DNA from: Mesorhizobium loti R88b
GTDB taxonomy: Bacteria > Pseudomonadota > Alphaproteobacteria > Rhizobiales > Rhizobiaceae
Length of the DNA stretch: 64,000 bases
Reading direction: 5' to 3'
Assembly: GCF_013170845.1 (NCBI RefSeq)
Contig: NZ_CP033367.1
Location: 5,953,001 to 6,017,000 of the forward strand
The stretch's first letter is position 1. Each line of letters begins with the position of its first letter. The notes below the pieces were generated by a model, which saw only the letters and a list, made by a program, of their open reading frames with translations, made no database searches and was not told where the DNA came from. A program made the position numbers and the translations under genes. Of this stretch, positions 41,446 to 49,857 are shown piece after piece.

Positions 41446-44400
41446 CTATGGTCCCGCTTTGCCCGAGTCGGAGCTCGCCCCCAGCAGCTCGGCGTCCCCG
41501 GCTCGTGCAATGCTGTCCGTCAGGATCGATGCCGGTGACGACTTCTGGAAATCGGCCAGCGCCTTGAGGTTCCAGACGCGGATATACGGATCTTGCGAGG
41601 TGGTGAGCAACCAGGTGCCCGTGGGATCCACCGCCGCGCTCTGCACCCATTGATCGTCGTGACCGTCGAGGTGAAGCAGCGGAGCCCAATTTCCCGTCTG
41701 CCAGAGGATTGTGCCCCCCTGCCCGGACGCGATCAGCAAATCACCAGCCGGTGAAAACGACACCGCCTCGACATAGTCGCTGCCGGTCGCGGCCAAAAGA
41801 GTGGCGATCTGGCTCGCCGTGCCGATATCGAAGACGCGCACAAAACCGTCACGCGCTGCCGTGGCGACCCGTTTGCCATCCGGGCTGAAGGCGATCGAGG
41901 TTACCGACCCGCCGTGGCCGACAAGTTCCTTGTATTGGCCCGGATTTGCCAGGTCCCAAAGCCGCGCTGTCGTATCATAGGAGGCGGAAGCGAGAATGCG
42001 CGCTGTCGGATCGAAAGCCATCGACAACACGGATCGCCCATGCCCGTTCAGCACAGCCTCCGATTTGCCGGTAGTGGTGTTCCAGACTACGATTGTGTTG
42101 GAATCCGCGTCCTCTTTGCCCGATTCGTCGGTGGCGAAGGCGAGGCGGGCAGGATCGGAGGAAGGCGTCACCACATGCACGGGCTGATCTGGCTTGCCGA
42201 CGGTGATGTCTCGCTCGGCATGACCGTCAAGGTCGACAATGCGGATCATGCCTATCTGCGAACCCGCTATGAGCTGGCGTCCGTCGGGTGAAAAAGCGAG
42301 GCCATGCGCCCGCCCGAAAGTTCCCGGGATCGTGTCGGTAACGCTGCCGGTCGCGAGATCGTAGAGCCGGATACTCTGATCATAGCCATTGATGGCAGCT
42401 ATCGGCGCCTTCGGTGAGAATGCAATGGCCGGGGTGAAGGAATAATCGCCCGGCATCCGATCAGGGGGCCGGATGGTTCGCGTTTCCACAGCGTCACCGA
42501 TGCTGTAGGCATGGATCGTGCCCTGATCCGTGCCAACGACAAGGCGGGTGCCGCCTGGATCGAAAGCAACTCTGTCGATGTGGCTCTGGTAGACCTGATA
42601 GGGGTTGAACCTGGCGACGATCACCCCGGAAATGGCGTCAATGATCGCGACCTCGCCATACATGGCGGCGGCGATAAGCTGTCCATCCGGGCTGAAGGCG
42701 ATATCGTGTACCTCAGAGGCCAGATTGACCTCGTGCACCGGCTGGCCAGGATTGTCAGCTTGCCAGATGAGCAGCAGCTGATTGCCGGCCGCCGCGAAAA
42801 GCCGACCGCTGGGGCTGAAAGCCAGTGTCGGGGTACGATCGAAGCCGGGCGCCAGCGGTACCGGCTCGGGCTGCCCGTAATAGGTCATCGCATAGAAGGT
42901 GATCTTGTTCGATGTATTGACGACCGCAAGCTTCGACCCGTCGGGCGAATAGATCAGACCCGCCGGACTGACGTCTTTTATCGCCGTGCCATCCTCCAGC
43001 TCGCCCGCCGGCGAGACAAAGCCGACATCATTGCCGCGCAGCACGGCAACCCGACCGGTCACGGGCTCGAAGCTGGCGCATTGCTTGGCAAAGGATCGGC
43101 CCGTAGAGATGGCCGATGGCGCACCGTCCGGCGCCTCGATGTCCCAGAGCTTCGCTGCGCCGCCAGTGGTGCAGCCCAAGAGATAGCGGCCCGGTGCATC
43201 GAAGCCGATGCTCAGCAGACCCTTGGGATCGCCATCAAGCACGCGCCGCTCACTGCCCGTCGCCGGGTCATGGAACCTGATGCCCCCCTCAAGACCGGCG
43301 CTGACCAGCGTCTTGCCATCAGGCGAGAAGGCAAGGCCCTCCACGGCGCCGGCATGCCCCTTGAGCCAGTCGACGGGCGCCAGCGGCGCGACGGAATAGC
43401 GCCCGAGGTAGCCGCCGATGGCGAAGATTTGCTTGCCGTCGGCTGAAAATGCGAGCGCATATTCCGCGTTGCTTGAGGCGCGATCGCCGGTCTTCTCCAG
43501 TTTGCCGGTCGTGGTGTTCCAGACTTCGAGGCCACTGAGCGTCGCCATCGCCACGGTGGTGCCATCGGCCGAAAACGCCAGGCCGTTGGCCGTGGGATAG
43601 CCGGGGCTCTCAGCAAGCTCTTGTGGGGTAGAGGGATCATCCAGGGGCCAAATGCGAACGCACATGCAAGGCACGGGCGTGCCGACATAGCGGTCGTTCG
43701 AGCCCCATTCGGCAAGCCGCTTGCCGGATGCATCAAGGGCCAAGGCTTCGATCGCCAGCGGATCGGCCTTGAAGGCGCTGATGTCGGCGCCCGTACCGGG
43801 ATCGATGACGCGCACAAACCCCTTGTTGTCACCGACGATGATTTCCGGACTGTCGGGCCGTATGATCGCGGCGCCGATCTTGGCGCCCGGAATGGTCAGC
43901 TTCACCAGCGCGCCGTCGGTCTTCCTGCGTGAAAGCACATTGTCTTCGCTCAGACCCCAAACATCGCCCAGCGAATCGAAACCCAACGCGATGACCGATG
44001 CGGTGGTGGGAGCGTAACGCTCCAGCAACGCTCCATCGGCGAGGTTGAAGACCAGCACGTCGCCATTCTTCCCGCCGCTGGCCAAGGTCTTGCCGTTTGG
44101 CGAGAGCGCGAGGGACGTGATTGCAGCGGGGTGCCGCACCAGCATGGGGCGGGACGAGCCACCGGCAACGCTCCAGACGCGGATCACCTGATCCTCATGT
44201 GCCGCGATGACGTTCGTGCCGTCCCGGCTCAACACCAGTGCGTTGCCGCCAATGCGGTTCGGAGCTTCCCAGAGCTGGCGGATACCGCGAGCGCGGACCC
44301 GCAGGATCTTTTCGCGGATGATCGGATCGTCCTTGACGGCAAGCGAAGAGGCGTAGTCGGCCTCGGCGTCGAGCACCCGGTGCTGGCCCCAGGCATCATC

Positions 44401-45243
44401 GCCCAGCCGCACCAGGGACAGTGCCTGGCTGGCCACCGCCGCGGTTCGTTCGCGAACGGCGGCCTCGCGGTTGAATTCAGCCCATATTCCCAGGCCGGAC
44501 ACAACCGCAAGCGCAACCATGGAGCCGATGGCAAGCACAACGAGTTGGCGGGCACGCCGTTCCTGGTCGCGGTTGCGCAAATCATCGAAGCCGATGCCGA
44601 GCATACCCGCGACGAGCCTGAGCAGCGCGGTACGCCGCTGCGCGCCCTGACGTATATCGGGATCGGGACGCAAGTCGGCGGCCAGCGGTTCGTCCGGCCT
44701 GTCGATGGCGAGACCGACATCTTGCCTGGCGACCTTGCTGATGCCGAGCAATGCCGGTGGGAACGCCTGCGCCGGCTCACCTTCGACCAACACCGCATAG
44801 ATCTTGTCTTGGCGACCAAGGCGGATGAATTCCTCGATCTCGTCATTGACCCATTTTGACTGCACCGCACGAGGCGAGCACAGCACGATAAGGTTCTCGC
44901 TGTTTTCGAGCGCCTCGACGATATGGCCCCAAAGGTCTGAGGTCGCCGCCAGTTCCTCGCTGTCGCGGAATATCTTGCCCAGGCGAGGCTTCCGCTGCAG
45001 CCGCATCGCCAGGCGAGAGGGGATGTCGTAGGTTTCGAGCGCGCTTTGCAGCCACGCCGCCTCGACCTTGTCGGGAGCCGCCTGACGGTAACTGATGAAG
45101 GCGAAATATCTGCCGGAAGGCGGCATGCGCATACGCCGGCGCCCGGCCTGCGCCGCGAACCAGACCCGAACGCGCCGGAGAAACCCCGGCTTTTTCAAGC
45201 GCTCCGGTGACGAAGAATCCAGCGGTTCGATTGAAACGGCCAT
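41446..45243 (-). CDS. Membrane-anchored TIR-WD40 protein
   Basis: 1265 residues in three parts. A TIR domain occupies about 45-195 (GRYFAFISYRQAAPDK, FRDSEELAATSDL, NLIVLCSPRAVQSKWVNDEI with E135 at the catalytic position, KIYAVLVEGE). One transmembrane helix lies at about 233-255 (VLAIGSMVALAVVSGLGIW). From about residue 330 to the end are at least thirteen WD40-type units with phrases such as AFSPDGKTLVSAG and ASASYDTTARLWDL, enough for two seven-bladed propellers. The TIR faces the cytoplasm and the propellers the other side, or both are cytoplasmic if the helix is an anchor hairpin. It follows the patatin gene on the same strand by 80 bases and converges on the SLOG gene. Likely a sensor with a TIR effector. 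Confidence 0.82.
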   Translation of the reverse strand: MAVSIEPLDSSSPERLKKPGFLRRVRVWFAAQAGRRRMRMPPSGRYFAFISYRQAAPDKVEAAWLQSALETYDIPSRLAMRLQRKPRLGKIFRDSEELAATSDLWGHIVEALENSENLIVLCSPRAVQSKWVNDEIEEFIRLGRQDKIYAVLVEGEPAQAFPPALLGISKVARQDVGLAIDRPDEPLAADLRPDPDIRQGAQRRTALLRLVAGMLGIGFDDLRNRDQERRARQLVVLAIGSMVALAVVSGLGIWAEFNREAAVRERTAAVASQALSLVRLGDDAWGQHRVLDAEADYASSLAVKDDPIIREKILRVRARGIRQLWEAPNRIGGNALVLSRDGTNVIAAHEDQVIRVWSVAGGSSRPMLVRHPAAITSLALSPNGKTLASGGKNGDVLVFNLADGALLERYAPTTASVIALGFDSLGDVWGLSEDNVLSRRKTDGALVKLTIPGAKIGAAIIRPDSPEIIVGDNKGFVRVIDPGTGADISAFKADPLAIEALALDASGKRLAEWGSNDRYVGTPVPCMCVRIWPLDDPSTPQELAESPGYPTANGLAFSADGTTVAMATLSGLEVWNTTTGKLEKTGDRASSNAEYALAFSADGKQIFAIGGYLGRYSVAPLAPVDWLKGHAGAVEGLAFSPDGKTLVSAGLEGGIRFHDPATGSERRVLDGDPKGLLSIGFDAPGRYLLGCTTGGAAKLWDIEAPDGAPSAISTGRSFAKQCASFEPVTGRVAVLRGNDVGFVSPAGELEDGTAIKDVSPAGLIYSPDGSKLAVVNTSNKITFYAMTYYGQPEPVPLAPGFDRTPTLAFSPSGRLFAAAGNQLLLIWQADNPGQPVHEVNLASEVHDIAFSPDGQLIAAAMYGEVAIIDAISGVIVARFNPYQVYQSHIDRVAFDPGGTRLVVGTDQGTIHAYSIGDAVETRTIRPPDRMPGDYSFTPAIAFSPKAPIAAINGYDQSIRLYDLATGSVTDTIPGTFGRAHGLAFSPDGRQLIAGSQIGMIRIVDLDGHAERDITVGKPDQPVHVVTPSSDPARLAFATDESGKEDADSNTIVVWNTTTGKSEAVLNGHGRSVLSMAFDPTARILASASYDTTARLWDLANPGQYKELVGHGGSVTSIAFSPDGKRVATAARDGFVRVFDIGTASQIATLLAATGSDYVEAVSFSPAGDLLIASGQGGTILWQTGNWAPLLHLDGHDDQWVQSAAVDPTGTWLLTTSQDPYIRVWNLKALADFQKSSPASILTDSIARAGDAELLGASSDSGKAGP

Positions 45244-45323
45244 CTTAGGTCAATGTGCGCGCAGAGTGGCTGAAATCGCTCATTTCCCATCCTCCTTCAC
45301 CCTCACCCAAAATGCCACTTCCC

Positions 45324-47939
45324 TCAAAGTGCCGCCGCAGGTCCATCGCCGGTCGCGGCGGCTCGTGGATCGAGCAGGCTCCGTCCGATCCGGTTGAACC
45401 AGTCCTCAAGGTCGACATCGCGTCCGAGCGGACCCGTGATTGCCGGAAGGAACAACTTTTCGCCGACGTGCTCTCCAAGCGCCCTGTACGCCTCGAATTG
45501 CGATTCCGAGAAGAACTGGTCGGCCGTCGACTGGTGCGGGAAGGCTGGCTCATCGAGCTTGTAGCGGCGCAGGAACTCTCCCTCGTTGCCGGTCAGCGAA
45601 AGCTTGAGGTAAATGAGGTAGCCAATCTCTTCCTTCGAATCCTGGTGTCCCGCCGGGTAGATGATGCGGCAGAACTGGAAGTGGGATCGGCTGTATCCCG
45701 TTTGCCCCAACCGCAGATCGTCGAGGTTCAATTCCAGCACGATGCCGAAATCGATATAAGCCAACCTTTGCAGATTGGTCAGGGCGTGGAAGGTCATCTT
45801 CGGGTCGCTCTCGCCATCGACGGCAACGATGTAGCGGCAACGGCGCCGTAGCAACTCGTAGACTCCCAGGTTCTCGATGTGGCCGCCGTCGGAAACATTG
45901 ACGAACGCCCCGCGCTCATTCGCCGTCGCTGTCAGTTCCTGCAGGAGATGCCTGACGCCGGGGCCGCTTGCCTTGCTGCCTGGCTTGCGCAACCACAGCC
46001 CCAGCCGCAGGTTCAGCAACGTCAACCAAAAGCTTGCATAGCGCGTGGTGCCAAGCCCCATCTGCGGCGATACGGCAGCCCCCGAAAGCGCCATTGCTGT
46101 CGCGAGGTCGAGGTTCGGGTTGGCTTTTTCCCAGTCCCTGGTCGAGTTGTATCCAAGCACCGGCGCCCCGGTGGCGACTGGCGTGAAGGAAAACAGGTCC
46201 GACAGCCGGCCCCTCATCACAGCCCGCTTGGAGCCTGGAACATTGAGAGCGCAATTGACGATCGGGAAAAGAGCGCTGGCTGGATCGAAATCACTCAAGC
46301 GAATTGGCACCGCCACTTCACGCGACGGGTCGATCAGGAACGAAGCCGCGAGCTTGCCCCTGTAGTATCCATGCAGCGATATGACATTGACGTCGAGGAC
46401 GAACCAAAGATATGCCGCAACGACAATTATGCCCACGAAGACGAAAACAGCCTGCGTATCGAGCGTCATGTAGAAATCGACGGACAAGACTTCCAGCGAG
46501 ACGAAAAACAGAGCCATGAAGACGGTCAGCAGAACCGGCCGACCCTTGCTGAAAATGGTCAAGAGGGCACCGGCACCCGCGGATAGAGATCCCAGCACGG
46601 TCAGCCACGTCGAGATCGTGCTCACGTCCGGAGTCTGATCGGGCAGAAGCGTTCGGAGAGACGACACCCAGTCGACAAGCGGCCGCCATCCGGAATGGGC
46701 GGCGCCCAGGATTACCCACAGGATCGGCAGCAGGAAGACGATTCCAAGCAGGGCCATCCAAGTCTGTGCGCGGGGCGACGGGCCGCGTATTTTCTGGATC
46801 AGAGGAATGGCGAGGAAGATTACAGCCAACAAGACAGGCGACCACAATGCGGCCTGACGCGCCGTGTCGCGGGGTATGCGCTGTCCGAGCATGAAGTCCG
46901 CATAGCCAAAGAAAGCGGCAATCAAGCCGAGAACGAGCATATTGATGAAAACACCTTGCGCCTGCGCCATCGCAACGGCCAGGCGCTCCACGAAAGACCC
47001 GGAAAGATAGCTCGCCCCGTGCCGGATCCGCCGCAGCATCAGCGACTCGCCCTCGTCGCGCGTGAATGGCAGATCAGTACCCAAGAGACTGAATTTGGGC
47101 GGGACATTCGTTGCGCCGAGAAGCTGGGTCAGGAAAGACGCCGCATAACCGCCGCCCGAGACGCTGGACAGGTAGTCGAACTGAGGCAGGAGATTCCGCT
47201 TTGCCAGCGATACCATGACCCCCATCGAGAAGGTGGCGCTTCTGATGCCGCCACCCGACAGCGCCAGGCCCGCTGCCCAGCCCCTCTCGGGATCGAGATT
47301 GTATCGCGTGCGTCGCTGCTCGACGGCGCTTCTTTCAAGTGCCGAAAACCCGGCCAGGACGTCGCCAGCGACGTTCGTTCCCATGGGACGCCAGTTGACC
47401 GGCGTCGCCATCTCATTGTCGATTGCATCCTGGCCCGGCCGCCCTTGCTGATCGACCACGTAACCAGGCTGGGTCCTGATCAGTTGAAGGACCTTGTCCA
47501 GTTCCACCAGTGCAGCCTGAACGCCAACGAGACCTGCCCTGAACTCATCGCTGCTGTCCAACGCCCTGAGCGCGCCGGCGACGCTCTTGGGATGCCACTT
47601 GGCGGTGAACGGGCGCACACGAGAATTCAGGACGTACCAGATGACGGTCTCGAACGTCACGCAACCCGGATTCTTCTCTGTTATCGCCCGCGCCCGGCCG
47701 AACAATTCGAAGACACTCGTCAGCGCGCGGTCCTCGACACCGTCGCTGTAACCCAGAGCCTGCGTGGCAATGCGGGAGATGAGCTCCACATGCAACGAAT
47801 GGGCGGCAGCGCTATCGGCATCCACCGGCTCCCAGGATCGATCCCCATAAGCCTCGATAAAGTCAGCGCCGAAGACGCTTTCACCAGGCTGCTGGAGAAC
47901 TTCCCGCCAAGTGCTGGCGGTATTGCGTGCTTTGACCAT
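45324..47939 (-). CDS. Patatin-like phospholipase with an inserted six-helix membrane region
   Basis: 871 residues. The patatin catalytic elements are present but far apart: the oxyanion-hole glycines in LALSGGGIRSATFSMG (residues 226-240), the nucleophile S261 in SSVSGGGYAASFL, and the dyad aspartate D684 in VSDGGHIENLGVYEL. Between them, about residues 329-515, are six predicted transmembrane helices, so the lipase fold is split by a membrane module. It should cut phospholipids of the inner membrane, a common abortive-infection effector activity. GAAGGGGG precedes the ATG. It is the first gene of a leftward pair with the TIR-WD40 protein, suggesting an effector partnered with a sensor. Confidence 0.82.
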   Translation of the reverse strand: MVKARNTASTWREVLQQPGESVFGADFIEAYGDRSWEPVDADSAAAHSLHVELISRIATQALGYSDGVEDRALTSVFELFGRARAITEKNPGCVTFETVIWYVLNSRVRPFTAKWHPKSVAGALRALDSSDEFRAGLVGVQAALVELDKVLQLIRTQPGYVVDQQGRPGQDAIDNEMATPVNWRPMGTNVAGDVLAGFSALERSAVEQRRTRYNLDPERGWAAGLALSGGGIRSATFSMGVMVSLAKRNLLPQFDYLSSVSGGGYAASFLTQLLGATNVPPKFSLLGTDLPFTRDEGESLMLRRIRHGASYLSGSFVERLAVAMAQAQGVFINMLVLGLIAAFFGYADFMLGQRIPRDTARQAALWSPVLLAVIFLAIPLIQKIRGPSPRAQTWMALLGIVFLLPILWVILGAAHSGWRPLVDWVSSLRTLLPDQTPDVSTISTWLTVLGSLSAGAGALLTIFSKGRPVLLTVFMALFFVSLEVLSVDFYMTLDTQAVFVFVGIIVVAAYLWFVLDVNVISLHGYYRGKLAASFLIDPSREVAVPIRLSDFDPASALFPIVNCALNVPGSKRAVMRGRLSDLFSFTPVATGAPVLGYNSTRDWEKANPNLDLATAMALSGAAVSPQMGLGTTRYASFWLTLLNLRLGLWLRKPGSKASGPGVRHLLQELTATANERGAFVNVSDGGHIENLGVYELLRRRCRYIVAVDGESDPKMTFHALTNLQRLAYIDFGIVLELNLDDLRLGQTGYSRSHFQFCRIIYPAGHQDSKEEIGYLIYLKLSLTGNEGEFLRRYKLDEPAFPHQSTADQFFSESQFEAYRALGEHVGEKLFLPAITGPLGRDVDLEDWFNRIGRSLLDPRAAATGDGPAAAL

Positions 47940-48059
47940 CGAAGCCCCCTTCGAAATTCAAACACTGCAATACTGCAAATCTGCAAGCATAGACAGAGTT
48001 AGCGCGCTTTTCGGCGCTGCCTATCTAGCGCTGGAGGATACCTTCAGCCTTGGAAAAGT

Positions 48060-48167
48060 GGAGCGGTTGAATCGGCGGAACTTGCGCCGCTTTCCGCTGA
48101 GTTGATGGCCAAGGTGAAGGCGATCTACCACCAGGACATCAAGCCCTACGTGCACCAGCGCTGGTGA
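48060..48167 (+). pseudogene. 3' stub of an aldo/keto reductase gene
   Basis: The frame ending with TGA at 48165-48167 reads LAPLSAELMAKVKAIYHQ then DIKPYVHQRW, the characteristic C-terminus of aldo/keto reductases. Only about 33 codons match; upstream sequence in the same frame is open but unrelated. No start codon or remaining domain exists. It borders the TIR/patatin region and looks like the remains of a gene truncated when that region arrived. Confidence 0.55.
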
Positions 48168-48189
48168 CCGGCCCTCAAAACGCCGCGCG

Positions 48190-48966
48190 TCACACCACGA
48201 TCGGTACCGACGCGCCATCCATGTTGATGACGACACCGGTCACGTAGCTCGCATTCGCCGAACAGAGGAAGGCGACGACCGATGCGATTTCGGCGGGATC
48301 GGCCAATCTGCCGATGGGTATGGCGTCCGTCGCCTGGCGCAGGGCTTCCTGCTCGCTGATCCCCTGGCTTGCCGCAACAGCTTTCATGCCTTCGCTCACC
48401 CGGCCTGTCTGTGTTAGGCCGGGATTGAGCCCGACGATGCGCACGCCGCGACCGGCATAGGCGTTCGCCAGACCGACCGTCGCCAGCATCAGCGCCGCGT
48501 TGGCGGCGCCTCCGGCAAGATGGACTGGCGAGGCGACCTTGCCGCCGTTGCCGATGATGTTGACGATCACGCCGGAGCCGCGCTCAGCCATCGTCTTGAC
48601 CACCGGATCGATGACGTTGATGTAGGGGAAATATTTGTCGTCCATCGCGGCCCGCCAGGCTTGCGGGCTGAGCTCCTGTACCGGCGTGCGCTTGGCCGCG
48701 CCGGCGCTGTTGACAAGGATGTCGATCGGACCGATGTCCCGCAAAACCTTCTCCACAGCCTCTTTCGCGTCATCGCCCGATCTCAGATCGACCGCGATCC
48801 CAACCGCACCGGGAAGCACCGAAAGGGCGGCATCGATGTTGGATTGCGACCGGGAGCAGATGATGACCCTTGCGCCTTCGGCCGCGAGCAACTTTGCGCA
48901 AGCAAGCCCTATGCCTTTGGAGCCGCCCGACACCAGTGCGATCTTGCCTTCAAGGCCGAGGTCCAT
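48190..48966 (-). CDS. SDR-family protein lacking the YxxxK catalytic dyad
   Basis: The 258-residue SDR has the NAD(P) motif VSGGSKGIGLACAKLL and LVNSAGAAKR, but the catalytic region reads HLAGGAANAALML where YxxxK(A/S) is expected: the Tyr aligns with Gly and the Lys with Asn. The C-terminus (YVTGVVINMDGASVP) is complete. GGAANAAL replaces the dyad in a recognised set of SDR proteins, so this may be a fixed subfamily rather than decay. It may catalyse by other residues or act as a binding protein. The adjacent AKR stub suggests a former two-reductase pathway. Confidence 0.8.
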   Translation of the reverse strand: MDLGLEGKIALVSGGSKGIGLACAKLLAAEGARVIICSRSQSNIDAALSVLPGAVGIAVDLRSGDDAKEAVEKVLRDIGPIDILVNSAGAAKRTPVQELSPQAWRAAMDDKYFPYINVIDPVVKTMAERGSGVIVNIIGNGGKVASPVHLAGGAANAALMLATVGLANAYAGRGVRIVGLNPGLTQTGRVSEGMKAVAASQGISEQEALRQATDAIPIGRLADPAEIASVVAFLCSANASYVTGVVINMDGASVPIVV

Positions 48967-49033
48967 GGGTAGTCCTTCCTGACAGATACGGCCCGGACCC
49001 TATCAATCCTGGCGCCGTGATCGGCTTCTTTGC

Positions 49034-49537
49034 TCATTGCTTGATGAAGTCGCCCGTATAGACCTGACCGGCAAGCGTGTAGGTTCCGGCCAAGGTCCGC
49101 TCGGACAGCATCGTAAAACTGATGTCCGCGCCATTCGGCAGGCGCGCGAGCTTCAACGTCGTCCCTGAAATCCTTCCCGTGCCGGCGGCCTCTCCCGGAT
49201 TGTTGTCGCCCAGCTTCCCCCACGCGACGGTGACCGTCACATTGCCGTTCGCAGAAATCGTCTGCACGGCGACTTCCGCGTCATACGTCCCCTGCAATCG
49301 CCCAGCCCACACGCCCGAAAAGGCCGCGTATTTCTTTGGAACACGCGGTGCGGGGGGAGTGATGGTCACGGATTGATCCATGATTGCCGAACCAGGAGCA
49401 ACGGCGGCGGGAACCAAGCCAGGTTGAGGAGGGACGGTAGCGGGATCCGACGCAGGTTCGGCGGGTGGCGGTCCCGCGGGTGCCGATTGGCACGCGACCA
49501 AGGCAATTGCCGCGAAGCCCAGCATCATGTTCCGCAT
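49034..49537 (-). CDS. Small lipoprotein, proline-rich
   Basis: The 167-residue protein starts MRNMMLGFAAIALVAC, a lipoprotein signal with lipobox LVAC. A proline/alanine linker follows, then a beta-rich C-terminal domain (FSGVWAGRLQGTYDAEVAVQ, TVAWGKLGDN, GRISGTTLKLARL) of about 95 residues, resembling small lipocalin-like beta-barrels. ATG at 49537 has GGAG upstream and begins at the signal; the in-frame ATG 17 codons earlier is rejected. It is probably attached to the outer membrane. Its function is unknown and it stands as a single gene. Confidence 0.75.
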   Translation of the reverse strand: MRNMMLGFAAIALVACQSAPAGPPPAEPASDPATVPPQPGLVPAAVAPGSAIMDQSVTITPPAPRVPKKYAAFSGVWAGRLQGTYDAEVAVQTISANGNVTVTVAWGKLGDNNPGEAAGTGRISGTTLKLARLPNGADISFTMLSERTLAGTYTLAGQVYTGDFIKQ

Positions 49538-49857
49538 CGAATTCTCCACATCAAAACTGTCGGTCGGGCGCAAACCATTGCACTCCATTCTACGATACCG
49601 TCCGATGCCATATGTATAGCGCTTTTAATCCGTGCCCGGGTGCGTTTCAGATCGTTCAGCCGGTTGGTCCGTCCGCCAACTCATCCCCACCTGTGCTTTG
49701 TCACACTCGTAATGACAAGCGAGAACCACCTCCAGGTGCCGCTACAAATGACCTGCTGGAGCGCGTGGTGTCTGAGCGAATCCATGCGACATGCTTCAGG
49801 TCCTTGCTTTCATGCATGTCGTTATCCTGGGGCCACTTTTGGGCGACATGCATTGGC
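49538..49857. other. Intergenic region without a visible gene
   Basis: About 320 bases separate the lipoprotein gene from the end of the DszC-like gene on the same strand. An AT-richer patch at 49607-49629 may be the lipoprotein promoter. Nothing else is recognisable. Confidence 0.35.

Noticed and set aside
46695..48002. A 435-codon plus-strand frame across the patatin gene
   Set aside because: Antisense shadow of the patatin protein, composition typical of artefacts.
39150..48060. Insertion sequence or phage integrase at the edges of the TIR/patatin region
   Set aside because: I looked for transposase or integrase genes, terminal inverted repeats and tRNA-derived attachment sites and found none.
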